Positions 43,870 to 54,108 of a stretch of DNA of 64,000 nucleotides are shown one piece after another. The stretch covers positions 496,001-560,000 of the forward strand of contig NZ_CP041659.1 in the NCBI RefSeq assembly GCF_007998985.1, written 5' to 3'. Under the pieces are notes generated by a model that did not search any database, had not been told where the DNA came from, and worked only from the letters and a program-made list of their open reading frames with translations. The translations under genes and the position numbers were made by a program. Source of the stretch: Sphingomonas xanthus (GTDB taxonomy: Bacteria > Pseudomonadota > Alphaproteobacteria > Sphingomonadales > Sphingomonadaceae). The stretch's first letter is position 1. The number at the start of each line of letters is the position of its first letter.

Positions 43870-43973
43870 GTCGATGTCCCCAGCCGGCAATGACAGGTAC
43901 AGCCGCAATGACCGCTGCAAATGCCTCGCGCCAATCAGAATATTGGGCGAAACGACAAGACGGCCTTATCGGC

Positions 43974-44276
43974 CTAGCTGCGAAGCTTCGAGAGCACGCC
44001 CTGAAGCTGCATCGCGTTGGACATGTCGCCTTCGACCTTGAGCTTGCCGGTCATGAAGGCGGTCATGCCGTCGAGCTGGCCGGTAGCAAGCGCCTGCCAG
44101 TCGTCCCAGCTGACCTTGATGGTCGTGTCGGCATCCTGGTCGGCGTCGCTGACCTTGTTATTGACGCCATCGAGAAGGATCACGCCCTGGTCGCCGCCGA
44201 AGTCGATCTTGACGGTCTTGCCGGGCAGCCATGCCCCCGACTCCTGCATCCGGGCGATCAATTCATCCTTCGTCAT
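43974..44276 (-). CDS. SCP2 sterol-binding domain protein
   Basis: A 100-residue protein: VKIDFGGDQGVILLDGVNNK, then IKVSWDDWQALATGQLDGMT and AFMTGKLKVEGDMSNAMQLQ, the SCP2 lipid-binding fold. Small stand-alone members bind fatty acyl or other lipids. AGGAGG lies 6 nt before ATG 44276. Confidence 0.9.
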   Translation of the reverse strand: MTKDELIARMQESGAWLPGKTVKIDFGGDQGVILLDGVNNKVSDADQDADTTIKVSWDDWQALATGQLDGMTAFMTGKLKVEGDMSNAMQLQGVLSKLRS

Positions 44277-44377
44277 GGCAATCCTCCTTCTTGCTGCTGG
44301 CCTAGCCGCCAGCCGGGGCCGGTTCAAGCATTGGGGGCGGGGTTGGCGGGAAGCGGCGGGAAGCCTATCTCGGCGTG

Positions 44378-45805
44378 ATGAGCTACGACACCGACCTGAA
44401 GCTATTCATCGACGGCGCATGGAAAAGCGGTGAAGGCCGCGACAGCCATACTGTCGTCAACCCGGCCACCGCTGGCGGCATTGCCGAGGTGCCCTACGCA
44501 ACCAGGGCCGATCTCGACGAGGCCCTTGCGGCAGCGGCGCGGGCCTGGCCCGAATGGCGATCGACCGATGTCGACAAGCGCGGCGCAATCCTGCGCAAGG
44601 CTGCCAAGCTGCTGCGCGAACGGGCCGATCATATCGGTGCGATCCTTACCCAGGAACAGGGCAAGCCGATCGCCGAGGCCAAGGCCGAAGTGGCGGGTTC
44701 GGCGCAACTGTTCGACTGGTATGCCGAAGAGGTGAAGCGGGACTATGGCCGGACCCTGGTGCGTCCCGCCGGCCAACTGTCCCGGGTCATCCGCCAGCCG
44801 GTTGGCCCTGTTGCCACCTTCACCCCGTGGAATTTCCCGATCTACCTGATGGCCAAGAAGCTGGCGCCCGCGCTGGCGACGGGCTGCACGGTGATTGCCC
44901 GCCCGCCGCACGAAACGCCGGGTTGCGCGACCGAACTGATCCGCGCGCTGGTGGATGCCGGGATCCCCAAGGGGGTCGTCCAGCTGGTCCATGGCGACGC
45001 CGACATGGTCAGCCGGACGCTGATCGGGTCGAAGGAAATCCGCAAGGTCAGCTTCACCGGCTCGACCAATGTCGGCAAGCATCTGATGAAGCTGGCCGCC
45101 GACAGCATGACTCGCATCACCATGGAGCTGGGCGGCCATGCCCCGGTACTGGTGTTCGACGATTGCGACCTCGAGAAGACGCTCGACATGGTGGTCCCGC
45201 AGAAATTCCGCAACGCCGGCCAGGTCTGCGTTTCGCCGACCCGCTTCTATGTGCAGGAAACGATCTACGACGCCTTCCTCAAGGGCTTTGCCGAACGCAC
45301 AGGCAAGGTGAAGGTCGGCGACGGGCTGGACGCCGACACCAGGATGGGTCCGCTTGCCAACGACCGGCGGCCGGAAGCGGTCGGGGCGCTGATCGAAGAC
45401 GCCGCGGCGAAGGGCGCGCGGGTGCTGACCGGCGGTCAACGCGGCAACAGCGGCTTCTTCTTCCAGCCTACTCTGCTTGCCGATGTGCCCAACGAAGCGA
45501 ACATCATGAATGAAGAGCCGTTCGGCCCGGTCGCCGTCACCCGCGCCTTTTCGACCTTTGACGAGGTGATCGAGCAATCCAACCGCCTGCCTTTCGGCCT
45601 GGCGGCCTTTGCCTTCACCGAAAATGGTCGGCGCGCCAACTTGCTGGGCGAGCTGATCGAAAGCGGGATGGTCGGGATCAACACCTTTGCCATTTCGGTG
45701 CCCGACGCGCCGTTCGGGGGGGTGAAGGATTCGGGCTTCGGTTCCGAAGGGGGCAAGGAAGGGCTTGAAAGCTACCAGGTGGTGAAGGCCATCCACCAGG
45801 CGTAA
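44378..45805 (+). CDS. gabD: NAD(P)-dependent succinate-semialdehyde dehydrogenase
   Basis: A 475-residue aldehyde dehydrogenase: FTPWNFPIYLMAKKLAPALA, catalytic Glu in ITMELGGHAPVLVFDD, catalytic Cys in RNAGQVCVSPTRFYV and PFGGVKDSGFGSEGGKEGL. The GQVCVSPTRF and KDSGFGSEGG parts fit the GabD-like class; substrate not proven. ATG 44378 is preferred over the preceding in-frame GTG 44375. Confidence 0.83.
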   Translation: MSYDTDLKLFIDGAWKSGEGRDSHTVVNPATAGGIAEVPYATRADLDEALAAAARAWPEWRSTDVDKRGAILRKAAKLLRERADHIGAILTQEQGKPIAEAKAEVAGSAQLFDWYAEEVKRDYGRTLVRPAGQLSRVIRQPVGPVATFTPWNFPIYLMAKKLAPALATGCTVIARPPHETPGCATELIRALVDAGIPKGVVQLVHGDADMVSRTLIGSKEIRKVSFTGSTNVGKHLMKLAADSMTRITMELGGHAPVLVFDDCDLEKTLDMVVPQKFRNAGQVCVSPTRFYVQETIYDAFLKGFAERTGKVKVGDGLDADTRMGPLANDRRPEAVGALIEDAAAKGARVLTGGQRGNSGFFFQPTLLADVPNEANIMNEEPFGPVAVTRAFSTFDEVIEQSNRLPFGLAAFAFTENGRRANLLGELIESGMVGINTFAISVPDAPFGGVKDSGFGSEGGKEGLESYQVVKAIHQA

Positions 45806-45858
45806 TCGGCGGCCGGTCGCGGCCGCGATCGTTCGCCAACGGATAGCTACGCCCGCCA

Positions 45859-46383
45859 ATGCGTTGGCAAGGCATGTTCTTCGAAGATTATTACAGCCTG
45901 CTGCGCGTAACGGTCGTCACGCTGGTCGCCTATATCTCGCTGGTCGCCGTGGTCCGCTTCGCCGGAAAACGCGCGCTGGCGAAGCTCAGCGCGTTCGACC
46001 TTATCGTCACCATTGCCTTCGGTTCGACGCTGGCGACCGTTCTGCTGAGCAAGGACGTCGCCTTCCTCGAAGGGCTGTTGGCGTTCGTCTTGCTCGCCGG
46101 CCTGCAGTGGGCCGTCGCCAAACTCTCCATGCAATTTTCGACAATCCGAAAATTCATCCGCAGCGATCCCGCGCTGCTTGTCGAGAACGGCCAGTATCGC
46201 CTCGAAACCATGGCTAGCGAACGGATCAACAAAGCGGAAGTCGACCAGGCCATTCGGTCGCAGGGCATCGGATCGCTGGCCGACGTCCGCGCGGTGGTGC
46301 TTGAGCCCGACGGAAGCCTCAGCGTCCTGACCGGGGACGGGCCGTGCGACCTATTGTCGGACGTTGTGCGCAGGCCAGGCTGA
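45859..46383 (+). CDS. DUF421 (YetF/YcaP-type) membrane protein
   Basis: A 174-residue protein with three N-terminal membrane helices (about residues 12-90) and a cytosolic/periplasmic DUF421 domain: FAGKRALAKLSAFDLIVTIA, SDPALLVENGQYRLETMASE and VRAVVLEPDGSLSVL. Function unknown; Bacillus relatives act in spore or stress physiology. Confidence 0.82.
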   Translation: MRWQGMFFEDYYSLLRVTVVTLVAYISLVAVVRFAGKRALAKLSAFDLIVTIAFGSTLATVLLSKDVAFLEGLLAFVLLAGLQWAVAKLSMQFSTIRKFIRSDPALLVENGQYRLETMASERINKAEVDQAIRSQGIGSLADVRAVVLEPDGSLSVLTGDGPCDLLSDVVRRPG

Positions 46384-46404
46384 GCGCAGACAGATCGCCG
46401 AGCC

Positions 46405-47532
46405 TTACCCGTCGATGCCCCAGCCGAGCGCAACTCGTCCCGCAAGGTCAAGCTGCGGCTTTTCCTGTAGCGGGTGAAACCGCGCCGCCTGGATTTCGCG
46501 GAATGCGCGTTCAAGGCCGATCTTGCGGTAGAAGGAGGCCCCGCCGGCTACTTCCATCGCCTTGGTCACAGCGGCGATCACGGCGTCGGCGACCAGGGTC
46601 CGGCATTGCATCGCCTCGCTGGTCGTTTCCGGCCCGGGCCGGCCGGTTTCGGCCAATTCGACCATCCTGCGATGCGCCAGCCGCGCGGCAAGCAGGCAGT
46701 TTTCCATCTCCCCGGCCAGTTGCGCCAGCTGGGGGTTGTCGGGGCGCTTCCGGACCATCGCCAGTGACCGGTCGCGGGCTCCCTCGGCAACGCCAAGATA
46801 GGCCGAATAGATCAGCGCGAAGGCGATCATGCTGATGATGTGGAACAGCATGTGCCATTCGCCCTGCGGTCGCCTGCCGAGGATCGCGCCGTCGGGAATG
46901 AACAGCCCGTCGAACACGACATCATCGGACCCCGTGCCGCGCATCCCCATCACCTGCCAGGTCGATGCGATGCTCACTCCCTCGCCCTTGAGCGGCGCTG
47001 GGAAGTGAAGGACGACCGGCCCCTCGTCCGGGTCGTCATAAACCGCGCTCGTTGCAAGCAGGTCGCCGACCGGCGAACCGCTGGTAAAAGCCTTGCGTGC
47101 GGTCAGGCGGAATCCGCCCTCCACCTTTTCCAATGTCCCGGCGCTGGTCAGCCAGTCCGACCCGCCGCTCGACACAAGTTTCAGCCGCTCAGCTGCGACC
47201 CTCTTCAACAGGCCATCGGTGGGGGCGCCCTGATTTTTCCAGCGCCAGGCCGCGACCGCGACCACATGGCTGTGCATGGACGCGGCGAGCGCGGTCGACC
47301 CGCAAGCCCCGCCGATGATTCTCAGCGCATCACAAATTTCGCCGACGCGGGCGCCGCCTCCGCCCAGTTCCACCGGAACCAGCGCGGAGAAAAATCCGGC
47401 TTCGTCGAGCGCCGCGAACCCCTCGGCGACAAAACTGTCATCCGCATCGTGCACGGCCGCCTGTTCGGCGGCAATGGCCGCGATACGTTCGGCCTTGCCG
47501 GTCCAATCGGCGGAACTGTCGGTCTGCGCCAT
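46405..47532 (-). CDS. Acyl-CoA dehydrogenase-family flavoprotein (DszC/SfnB-like)
   Basis: A 375-residue protein: ALDEAGFFSALVPVELGGGG, LRIIGGACGSTALAASMHSH, LTSAGTLEKVEGGFRLTARK, VMGMRGTGSDDVVFDG and a C-terminal helical domain. The glutamate base of true acyl-CoA dehydrogenases is not evident, and the profile (FTSGSPVGDLLATS) is nearer the group D flavin monooxygenases and acyl-CoA dehydrogenase-like oxidases. Substrate unknown. Confidence 0.75.
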   Translation of the reverse strand: MAQTDSSADWTGKAERIAAIAAEQAAVHDADDSFVAEGFAALDEAGFFSALVPVELGGGGARVGEICDALRIIGGACGSTALAASMHSHVVAVAAWRWKNQGAPTDGLLKRVAAERLKLVSSGGSDWLTSAGTLEKVEGGFRLTARKAFTSGSPVGDLLATSAVYDDPDEGPVVLHFPAPLKGEGVSIASTWQVMGMRGTGSDDVVFDGLFIPDGAILGRRPQGEWHMLFHIISMIAFALIYSAYLGVAEGARDRSLAMVRKRPDNPQLAQLAGEMENCLLAARLAHRRMVELAETGRPGPETTSEAMQCRTLVADAVIAAVTKAMEVAGGASFYRKIGLERAFREIQAARFHPLQEKPQLDLAGRVALGWGIDG

Positions 47533-47658
47533 TGCGCTGCTCCCCTGCTCGGCGCGGCCAGCCTAGGCCAATGATCCCGTCGCCTCAATCGGCAGGCGGC
47601 CGAACCGCGAGCGGAGGAAGCCCGCTTTCCGCTTAACCTCCCCGGCGTTGCCCGCTAG

Positions 47659-49320
47659 ATGCCGCTCATGACCAAGCGAAGTGGTGGCCAGATCCTTGTC
47701 GACCAGCTCCTTATCCAGGGCTGCGACCGCATATTCACCGTACCCGGCGAAAGCTTCCTCGCGGTACTCGATGCACTGTACGACGCCAAGGGTATCGACA
47801 CGATCGTTTGCCGCCAGGAAGGCGGGGTCGCCTATATGGCCGATGCCGACGGAAAGATGACGGGCCGTCCGGGAGTCGCCTTCGTGACGCGCGGGCCCGG
47901 GGCGACCAACGCCTCGGCCGGGGTGCATGTCGCCTTTCAGGACTCGACGCCGATGATCCTGTTCGTCGGCGATCTCGACCGCGGCGACCGCGACCGCGAA
48001 GGTTTCCAGGAAATCGACATGGCGGCCTTCTTCGCACCGATCGCAAAATGGGCGGCGAGGATCGACGATGCCCGTCGCATCCCCGAATATGTCGCCCGCG
48101 CTTATCGCGTTGCCACCGCCGGCCGCCCCGGCCCGGTAGTATTGTCGATCCCCGAGGACATGCTGCGTGACGAGGTCGAGACCCCCGACCGTCCGCCAGT
48201 CCCGCCGCTGGCCGAAGAACCTGATCCCGGCGCAGTCGAAGCGCTGTTCGCGCTGCTTCGCGACGCCACCAACCCGGTGGCGATCATCGGCGGCGCCGAC
48301 TGGTCGCCGATGGCCGGGCATCATTTCGCCAATTTCGCCTGCCGCCACGGCATCCCGACCATCGCCGCGTTCCGTCGCCAGGACGCGGTCGCCAACGACT
48401 GCCGCGTCTACGCCGGCCAGCTTGGTTATGGCCCCAATCCCAGACTGCAACAACGCGTGCGCGAGGCCGACCTGCTGCTGGTGGTTGGCGCCCGGCTCGG
48501 CGAGTCGACCACAGACGGCTACAAGCTGGTTACCCCCGACCACCCCGGCCAGACGCTGGTCCATGTCCACCCCGACCCCAATGAGCTGGGCCGGGTCTTT
48601 CATGCCGACCTGCCGATCTGCGCCGACATGGGCGAATTCGCCCAGATGATCGACGAGTGGAGCGACCCCGACCTCGTGCGCTTTTCGGCTGGCGAGGAAG
48701 CGCACCGCGAATGGCTTGAATGGAGCGACCCCAAGCCTCGCGACGGTGTAAAGCTTGACCTGGGCCCCTGCGTCAGGGCGATGCGGGACGCGCTTTCTGC
48801 AAATACGATCATCTGCAACGGCGCCGGCAATTTTTCCGGCTGGTGGCATCGCTATTGGCAGTATGGTCCGCAGCCGAGCCAGCTTGCCCCGACCAGCGGG
48901 ACGATGGGCTATGGCCTGCCCGCAGCAGTCGCCGCCAGCCTGCGTTTCAAGGACCGGCCGGTGGTCTGTATCGCCGGGGACGGCGATTTTCTGATGAACG
49001 GCCAGGAACTGGCGACCGCCGCCCAATATGGCACCGACCTGCTGATAATCCTGGTCGACAATGGCGCCTACGGCACCATCCGCATGCACCAGGAGCGCGA
49101 CTATCCCGAGCGGATCAGCGCGACCCGCCTTGCCAACCCCGATTTCGCCAAGCTTGCCGAAGCCTTTGGCGGCTGGGCCGAGCGGGTCGAGGCGACCGCC
49201 GATTTCGCTGGGTCGCTGGAACGGGCGATGACCCGCCGCGGCATCCGTCTGATCCACTGCGTTACGGATGTCGAGGTGATCACCAATCAGACGACGATCA
49301 CCGCGCTCAGGAATCGCTGA
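47659..49320 (+). CDS. Thiamine diphosphate-dependent enzyme, acetolactate synthase-like
   Basis: A 553-residue three-domain ThDP enzyme: IFTVPGESFLAVLDALYDAK, catalytic Glu in CRQEGGVAYMADADGK, LVVGARLGEST, and the C-terminal cofactor motif GDGDFLMNGQEL ending DNGAYGTIRMHQE, where the usual NN is DN. Likely acts on pyruvate or another 2-oxoacid; the absence of an ilvH partner argues against a housekeeping ilvB. ATG 47659 or 47668. It overlaps pcm by 14 nt. Confidence 0.8.
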   Translation: MPLMTKRSGGQILVDQLLIQGCDRIFTVPGESFLAVLDALYDAKGIDTIVCRQEGGVAYMADADGKMTGRPGVAFVTRGPGATNASAGVHVAFQDSTPMILFVGDLDRGDRDREGFQEIDMAAFFAPIAKWAARIDDARRIPEYVARAYRVATAGRPGPVVLSIPEDMLRDEVETPDRPPVPPLAEEPDPGAVEALFALLRDATNPVAIIGGADWSPMAGHHFANFACRHGIPTIAAFRRQDAVANDCRVYAGQLGYGPNPRLQQRVREADLLLVVGARLGESTTDGYKLVTPDHPGQTLVHVHPDPNELGRVFHADLPICADMGEFAQMIDEWSDPDLVRFSAGEEAHREWLEWSDPKPRDGVKLDLGPCVRAMRDALSANTIICNGAGNFSGWWHRYWQYGPQPSQLAPTSGTMGYGLPAAVAASLRFKDRPVVCIAGDGDFLMNGQELATAAQYGTDLLIILVDNGAYGTIRMHQERDYPERISATRLANPDFAKLAEAFGGWAERVEATADFAGSLERAMTRRGIRLIHCVTDVEVITNQTTITALRNR

Positions 49321-49945
49321 TCAGCGGCACGAAGCGCACGCCACCAAGGTCGGCGGTGGCGAAATCCTTGTGGCCCCGCCGCTCGATCCGGACCAGCCTT
49401 TGCGCTCCGCCGAACCGTTCGACCGGAATCACAAGTCGCCCGCCGGGGCATCGAAGCTGTTCAAGCAAGGCCCTCGGAACGCTGCGCGCGGCGGCGGCGA
49501 CGAGGATCGCGTCATAGGGAGCGCCTTCGACCCATCCGTTGCAGCCATCGCCGGTCACGACCCGGACATTGCCGATCCCAAGCGCGGCAATCCGCGCCCT
49601 GGCTTGATCGGCAAGCGGGGCAACCCGTTCCAGCGCGACAACCTCGGCCGCAAGATGCCCGAGCAGCGCGGCGGCATAGCCCGACCCGGCGCCGACTTCG
49701 AGCACGCGACTGGCGGGCTCCACCGCCGCATGGGCGATCATCAGCGCGACGATATAGGGCTGCGAAATGGTTTGCGCGGCGCCGATCGGCAACGGCCCAT
49801 CGTCATAAGCATGGGATCGATAAGCTTCGGGGACGAAATCTTCGCGGGGCACCGCCCGGAATGCCGCGAGCAGCGCTTCATCATCGATCCCGCGCGCCGC
49901 AATCTTGGCGACCATCGCTTCGCGCAATTCGTTGTAATCGGTCAT
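49307..49945 (-). CDS. pcm: Protein-L-isoaspartate O-methyltransferase
   Basis: A 212-residue SAM methyltransferase that repairs isoaspartyl residues: DDGPLPIGAAQTISQPYIVA, RVLEVGAGSGYAAALLGHLA (SAM-binding) and GRLVIPVERFGG. ATG 49945 is the family start; the frame extends 6 codons upstream. Confidence 0.92.
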   Translation of the reverse strand: MTDYNELREAMVAKIAARGIDDEALLAAFRAVPREDFVPEAYRSHAYDDGPLPIGAAQTISQPYIVALMIAHAAVEPASRVLEVGAGSGYAAALLGHLAAEVVALERVAPLADQARARIAALGIGNVRVVTGDGCNGWVEGAPYDAILVAAAARSVPRALLEQLRCPGGRLVIPVERFGGAQRLVRIERRGHKDFATADLGGVRFVPLISDS

Positions 49946-49991
49946 TGCCGTCCTGTCCCTCATCGCAACGGACGGACGGCGCGGTGCGTTC

Positions 49992-50762
49992 CTAAATCAG
50001 GCCGGCAAGCGGGCTCGACGGGTCGGCATAGCGCCGCTTCCCCATCCGCCCCGAAAGATAGGCGAGCCTGCCGCTTTCAACCGCCAGCTTCATGGCCCGG
50101 GCCATCATCACCGGCTCCTTGGCTTCGGCGATGGCGGTATTCATCAGCACCCCGTCGCAGCCCAGCTCCATGGCGACCGCGGCATCGCTTGCCGTGCCGA
50201 CCCCGGCATCGACCAGCACAGGCACGCTTGCGCCCTCGACGATCAACCGGATGGTCACCAGGTTCTGGATGCCGAGCCCCGATCCGATCGGGGCGCCCAG
50301 CGGCATGATCGCAACCGCGCCGGCATCCTCCAGCTGCTTCGCGGCGATCGGGTCGTCGACACAATAGACCATCGGTTTGAAGCCATCCCTAGCCAGCACC
50401 TCGGTTGCGCGCAGCGTTTCCGCCATGTTAGGGTAAAGCGTGCGTGCTTCTCCGAGTACCTCCAGCTTGACTAGGTCCCAGCCGCCCGCCTCGCGCGCCA
50501 GGCGCAGCGTGCGGATCGCGTCCTCGGCGGTAAAGCAGCCGGCCGTGTTGGGGAGGTAGGTGACCTTGTTCGGGTCGATATAATCCATCAGCACCGGCTG
50601 CGAACGGTCGGAGATATTCACCCGCCGCACCGCGACCGTGACGATTTCCGCGCCCGAGGCCTCGACTGCCGCCGCGTTTTGCTCGAAATCCTTATATTTC
50701 CCGGTGCCGACGATCAGCCGCGAGGTAAAGGTGCGGCCGGCCACGGTCCAATTGTCACTCAA
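49992..50762 (-). CDS. thiG: Thiazole synthase ThiG
   Basis: A 256-residue protein forming the thiazole of thiamine from DXP, glycine iminium and ThiS thiocarboxylate: [32 protein letters not shown], the active-site Lys in [19 protein letters not shown] and [20 protein letters not shown] 50762 follows GGCGGGGG and starts 5 nt after the thiS stop. The longer open frame upstream is a shadow of thiS. Confidence 0.93.
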   Translation of the reverse strand: MSDNWTVAGRTFTSRLIVGTGKYKDFEQNAAAVEASGAEIVTVAVRRVNISDRSQPVLMDYIDPNKVTYLPNTAGCFTAEDAIRTLRLAREAGGWDLVKLEVLGEARTLYPNMAETLRATEVLARDGFKPMVYCVDDPIAAKQLEDAGAVAIMPLGAPIGSGLGIQNLVTIRLIVEGASVPVLVDAGVGTASDAAVAMELGCDGVLMNTAIAEAKEPVMMARAMKLAVESGRLAYLSGRMGKRRYADPSSPLAGLI

Positions 50763-50766
50763 CGTC

Positions 50767-50985
50767 TCAACCCCCGCCAACGAAATGGACGATTTCATAA
50801 TTGTCCCCGTCCTCGACCATCTGCTCGCCGAAAGTCGAGCGCGGGACGATTTCGAGATTCCGTTCGACCGCGACGCGAAGCGGATCGAGCCCGATGTCGG
50901 CGATGAGCTGGGCCAGGCTGGTGCCCGCGGGCACGCGGCGATGTTCGCCGTTGATGGTAATGCCTGCACTGCCGTCAAAGGACAT
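50767..50985 (-). CDS. thiS: Sulfur carrier protein ThiS
   Basis: A 72-residue ubiquitin-fold protein ending in the required GG ([11 protein letters not shown]): [20 protein letters not shown] and [12 protein letters not shown]. Its C-terminal glycine is thiocarboxylated to donate sulfur to ThiG, encoded next. Only 51 bp separate its start from the divergent aroQ, which leaves no room for a TPP riboswitch. Confidence 0.92.
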   Translation of the reverse strand: MSFDGSAGITINGEHRRVPAGTSLAQLIADIGLDPLRVAVERNLEIVPRSTFGEQMVEDGDNYEIVHFVGGG

Positions 50986-51036
50986 GTCGCTGCTTTCGCT
51001 TTCCGGATGAACTTGCGGTCCATATAGGGGCTCGTC

Positions 51037-51477
51037 ATGGCGACGCCACCGCTGATCTTCATTTTGAACGGACCCAACCTCAACCTGCTTGGGCGCCGGG
51101 AGCCGGAAATTTATGGCTCGGACACGCTTGACGACATTGCCGCGATGATGACCGCCAGGGCCGGCGAGCTCGGGGTCCGGCTCGATATTCGGCAGACCAA
51201 TCATGAGGGGCATTTGATCGACTGGCTTCACGAGGCCCAGGATGCGGGCGCACGGGCGGTGATCATCAACCCCGGCGGTTACAGCCATAGTTCGGTTGCA
51301 CTTCACGACGCGGTGAGGGCGATCACGACTCCGGTAATCGCGGTCCATTTGAGCGATCCGGAAACGCGCGAATCCTTTCGCCACGTCGACCTGGTCGCGC
51401 TTGCCGCGACCAAGGTTTTCAAGGGGGAAGGGGCGAAAGGATATTTGTCGGCACTGGACGCGGCGGCCCGGCTCTGA
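51037..51477 (+). CDS. aroQ: 3-dehydroquinate dehydratase, type II
   Basis: A 146-residue dodecameric enzyme of the shikimate pathway: [55 protein letters not shown] and [13 protein letters not shown]. Catalytic Tyr is in EIYG and His in YSHSS. It lies directly upstream of accB-accC on the same strand, a common arrangement. Confidence 0.96.
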   Translation: MATPPLIFILNGPNLNLLGRREPEIYGSDTLDDIAAMMTARAGELGVRLDIRQTNHEGHLIDWLHEAQDAGARAVIINPGGYSHSSVALHDAVRAITTPVIAVHLSDPETRESFRHVDLVALAATKVFKGEGAKGYLSALDAAARL

Positions 51478-51514
51478 CAGGGAGCGCCGCTACGTCAATT
51501 AAGGGTTTTTGAGC

Positions 51515-51988
51515 ATGGCTGATCAAAAGGAACAGCAGGCGATGCGCGTCGACGGCGCGCTGTTGCGTGAACTTGCCGAGCTGCTTTCCGCCAACGACCT
51601 CACCGAGATCGAAGTCGAGGATGGCGACCGCAAGATCAAGGTGCGCCGCGACCCGGCGCCCGTCATGTCCTATTCCGCCGCCCCGGTGATGGCCGCCGCG
51701 CCCGCCGCGGCCCCGGCCGCCGCGACGCCCGAAGCGGCTCCGGCTGCCGCGCCGGTCGATGCGGTCAAGTCGCCGATGGTCGGTACCGCCTATCTGTCGC
51801 CCGAACCCGGCGCCAAGCCGTTCGTTGGGCCTGGCCAGTCGGTCAAGCAGGGCGAAACGCTGCTGATCATCGAGGCCATGAAGGTCATGAACCCGATTAC
51901 CGCGCCCAAGGCCGGGAAGGTCGTCCAGATCCTTATCGGCGACGGCCAGCCGGTCGAATTCGACCAGCCGCTGGTCGTTATCGAGTAG
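51515..51988 (+). CDS. accB: Biotin carboxyl carrier protein of acetyl-CoA carboxylase
   Basis: A 157-residue protein: N-terminal helix ([20 protein letters not shown]), an Ala/Pro-rich linker (about residues 55-82) and the biotinyl domain with Lys123 in [17 protein letters not shown]. It carries biotin-CO2 to the transferase in fatty acid synthesis. ATG 51515 fits the conserved start; AAGGG lies upstream. Confidence 0.96.
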   Translation: MADQKEQQAMRVDGALLRELAELLSANDLTEIEVEDGDRKIKVRRDPAPVMSYSAAPVMAAAPAAAPAAATPEAAPAAAPVDAVKSPMVGTAYLSPEPGAKPFVGPGQSVKQGETLLIIEAMKVMNPITAPKAGKVVQILIGDGQPVEFDQPLVVIE

Positions 51989-51994
51989 TCGCAG

Positions 51995-53353
51995 ATGGCC
52001 ATCAAGAAGCTGTTGATCGCCAACCGGGGCGAGATTGCGCTGCGCATCCATCGCGCCTGCCATGAAATGGGGATCGAGACGGTCGCGGTCCATTCCACCG
52101 CCGATGCCGATGCCATGCACGTCCGCCTGGCGGATGAAGCGGTGTGTATCGGTCCGCCGCCCGCCAAGGACAGCTATCTCAACATTGCCAACATCATTTC
52201 TGCGGCGGAAATCACCCATGCTGACGCGGTCCATCCCGGCTATGGATTCCTGTCGGAAAATGCCCAGTTCGCGGAGATCGTCGAAAGCCATGGGCTGATC
52301 TGGGTCGGGCCCAAGCCCGAGCATATCCGGATCATGGGCGACAAGATCGAAGCCAAGAACACCGCCGAGAAGCTCGGCCTTCCGCTGGTGCCCGGATCGC
52401 CCGGCCCGCTGACGAGCGTGGCCGAAGCGCAGGCGATCGCCGCCGAGATCGGCTATCCGGTGTTGATCAAGGCCGCCAGCGGCGGCGGCGGGCGCGGCAT
52501 GAAGGTGGTTCCGTCCGAAGACCTTCTGGAAAGCCTGATGGGTCAGGCGTCGAGCGAGGCCAATGCCGCCTTCGGCGATCCTACCGTCTACATGGAAAAA
52601 TATCTCGGCGACCCACGCCACATCGAATTCCAGGTGTTCGGCGATGGCAACGGCAAGGCGATCCACCTTGGCGAGCGCGACTGTTCGATCCAGCGCCGCC
52701 ACCAGAAGGTTATCGAGGAGGCCCCTTCCCCGGTCATTTCCGCCGAACAGCGCGCACGGATGGGCGGAATCGTCGCGGACGCAATGGCCGAAATGGGCTA
52801 TCGCGGCGCAGGCACGATCGAATTCCTCTACGAGGACGGGCATTTCTATTTCATCGAGATGAACACCCGGCTCCAGGTCGAACATCCGGTGACCGAGATG
52901 ATCAGCGGGATCGACCTGGTGCGCGAGCAAATCCGGGTCGCGCAGGGCGATGGCCTGTCGATCGCGCAGGACGAGGTCGTGCTTCACGGCCATGCAATCG
53001 AGTGCCGGATCAACGCCGAGGATCCGCAGACCTTCGCGCCCTCGCCCGGGCTGGTGAAAAACTATGTCGCGCCTGGCGGTATGCATGTCCGGGTCGATAG
53101 CGGCCTCTACGCCGGCTATAAGGTGCCGCCTTATTACGACAGCATGATCGGCAAGCTGATCGTCTATGGCTCCAACCGCGAAAATTGCATCCGGCGCCTT
53201 AAGCGCGCGCTGGAGGAGTTCGTGGTCGACGGGATGAAGACGACTGTGCCGCTGCACCAGCGGATCATCGCCGACGATGCGTTCCTGACCGGCGACTATA
53301 CGATCAAGTGGCTGGAGCGGTGGCTGGAGCAGCCGGCGGACAGCGCGGAGTAG
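51995..53353 (+). CDS. accC: Biotin carboxylase
   Basis: A 452-residue ATP-grasp enzyme: [34 protein letters not shown] (ATP-binding), [10 protein letters not shown] and [20 protein letters not shown] with the catalytic Glu/Arg. It carboxylates the biotin of AccB, 7 nt upstream. Standard length; the operon aroQ-accB-accC is complete. Confidence 0.97.
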   Translation: MAIKKLLIANRGEIALRIHRACHEMGIETVAVHSTADADAMHVRLADEAVCIGPPPAKDSYLNIANIISAAEITHADAVHPGYGFLSENAQFAEIVESHGLIWVGPKPEHIRIMGDKIEAKNTAEKLGLPLVPGSPGPLTSVAEAQAIAAEIGYPVLIKAASGGGGRGMKVVPSEDLLESLMGQASSEANAAFGDPTVYMEKYLGDPRHIEFQVFGDGNGKAIHLGERDCSIQRRHQKVIEEAPSPVISAEQRARMGGIVADAMAEMGYRGAGTIEFLYEDGHFYFIEMNTRLQVEHPVTEMISGIDLVREQIRVAQGDGLSIAQDEVVLHGHAIECRINAEDPQTFAPSPGLVKNYVAPGGMHVRVDSGLYAGYKVPPYYDSMIGKLIVYGSNRENCIRRLKRALEEFVVDGMKTTVPLHQRIIADDAFLTGDYTIKWLERWLEQPADSAE

Positions 53354-53390
53354 CGCATCCATCAGCCCGCGCCGGCGTTTATTGCGGGTC

Positions 53391-54104
53391 ATGGGCAGCT
53401 ACCGATCCAAGCCGTCCCGAACCGAACGCAGCAAGGCGCTGGCCGGCGTGGTGGGCGTCTATTGCGCGCTGGGCGGCCTGCTATGGCTAGTGCGCGGGGA
53501 ATCGCGCCCGCCCGTCGCCGAGCGTGAACCAACCGTGCTAATCGACATTGCCGAGCCCGAGCCGCCGAGCCCGCGGGAGGAAACGGCGCCGCGCGCGCCG
53601 GACGAGGAGGGCGCAGCGGGACGAAAGGCCGAGCCGACGCCGGTCGCTGCGCCCGAACCCCGGGTCTATCTTCCCGCCGCTGTCCCGGTGGCGTCAGCGC
53701 CGGCGCCGGGCGTCGGGGCCGCGACGACGGCGGGCGCCGCGAGCGCGGGAACCGGCCCGGGCGCCGGCGGTAGCGGCAGCGGGCGCGGCGGCGGCGGATC
53801 GGGTGGAAGCGGGTCGGGGATCGGGACCGAAGCCCGGCTGCTCGGCGGTCATCGCGCGCGCCTTCCGTCCAGCCTGCTGCGCCAGTTCGCGACCGATCGC
53901 GGCTTCGCGCATGTCCTGTTGACGGTCTCCGGCAACGGCCGCGTCATCGAATGCGAAATCCTACAGAGCAGCGGAATCCCCGCCGTCGACCAAGCGCTGT
54001 GCGGCGTGATGGTTGAGCGCAGCCGCTGGTCGCCCGCCCGCGATCGCGACGGAACGCCGATCACGGTCAAGATCCGTTACACCGCGACCTGGTCGAAAGA
54101 CTGA
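53391..54104 (+). CDS. TonB-family protein
   Basis: A 237-residue protein: N-terminal membrane helix (LAGVVGVYCALGGLLWLV), a Pro/Ala/Glu-rich periplasmic spacer and a Gly/Ser-rich stretch (GGSGSGRGGGGSGGSGSG, about residues 125-145), then a C-terminal TonB-type domain (AHVLLTVSGNGRVIECEIL, then VDQALCGVMVERSRWSPARD). It could carry energy to TonB-dependent receptors, but no exbB-exbD or receptor is adjacent, so a related role is possible. ATG 53391 is better supported than TTG 53382. Confidence 0.77.
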   Translation: MGSYRSKPSRTERSKALAGVVGVYCALGGLLWLVRGESRPPVAEREPTVLIDIAEPEPPSPREETAPRAPDEEGAAGRKAEPTPVAAPEPRVYLPAAVPVASAPAPGVGAATTAGAASAGTGPGAGGSGSGRGGGGSGGSGSGIGTEARLLGGHRARLPSSLLRQFATDRGFAHVLLTVSGNGRVIECEILQSSGIPAVDQALCGVMVERSRWSPARDRDGTPITVKIRYTATWSKD

Positions 54105-54108
54105 GCGC

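Noticed and set aside
44402..45859. 485-codon open frame antisense to the succinate-semialdehyde dehydrogenase
   Set aside because: Shadow of a strongly conserved enzyme gene.
50986..51036. TPP riboswitch before thiS-thiG
   Set aside because: Only 51 bp lie between thiS and the divergent aroQ, too short for a THI element, and no CUGAGA-type motif is seen.
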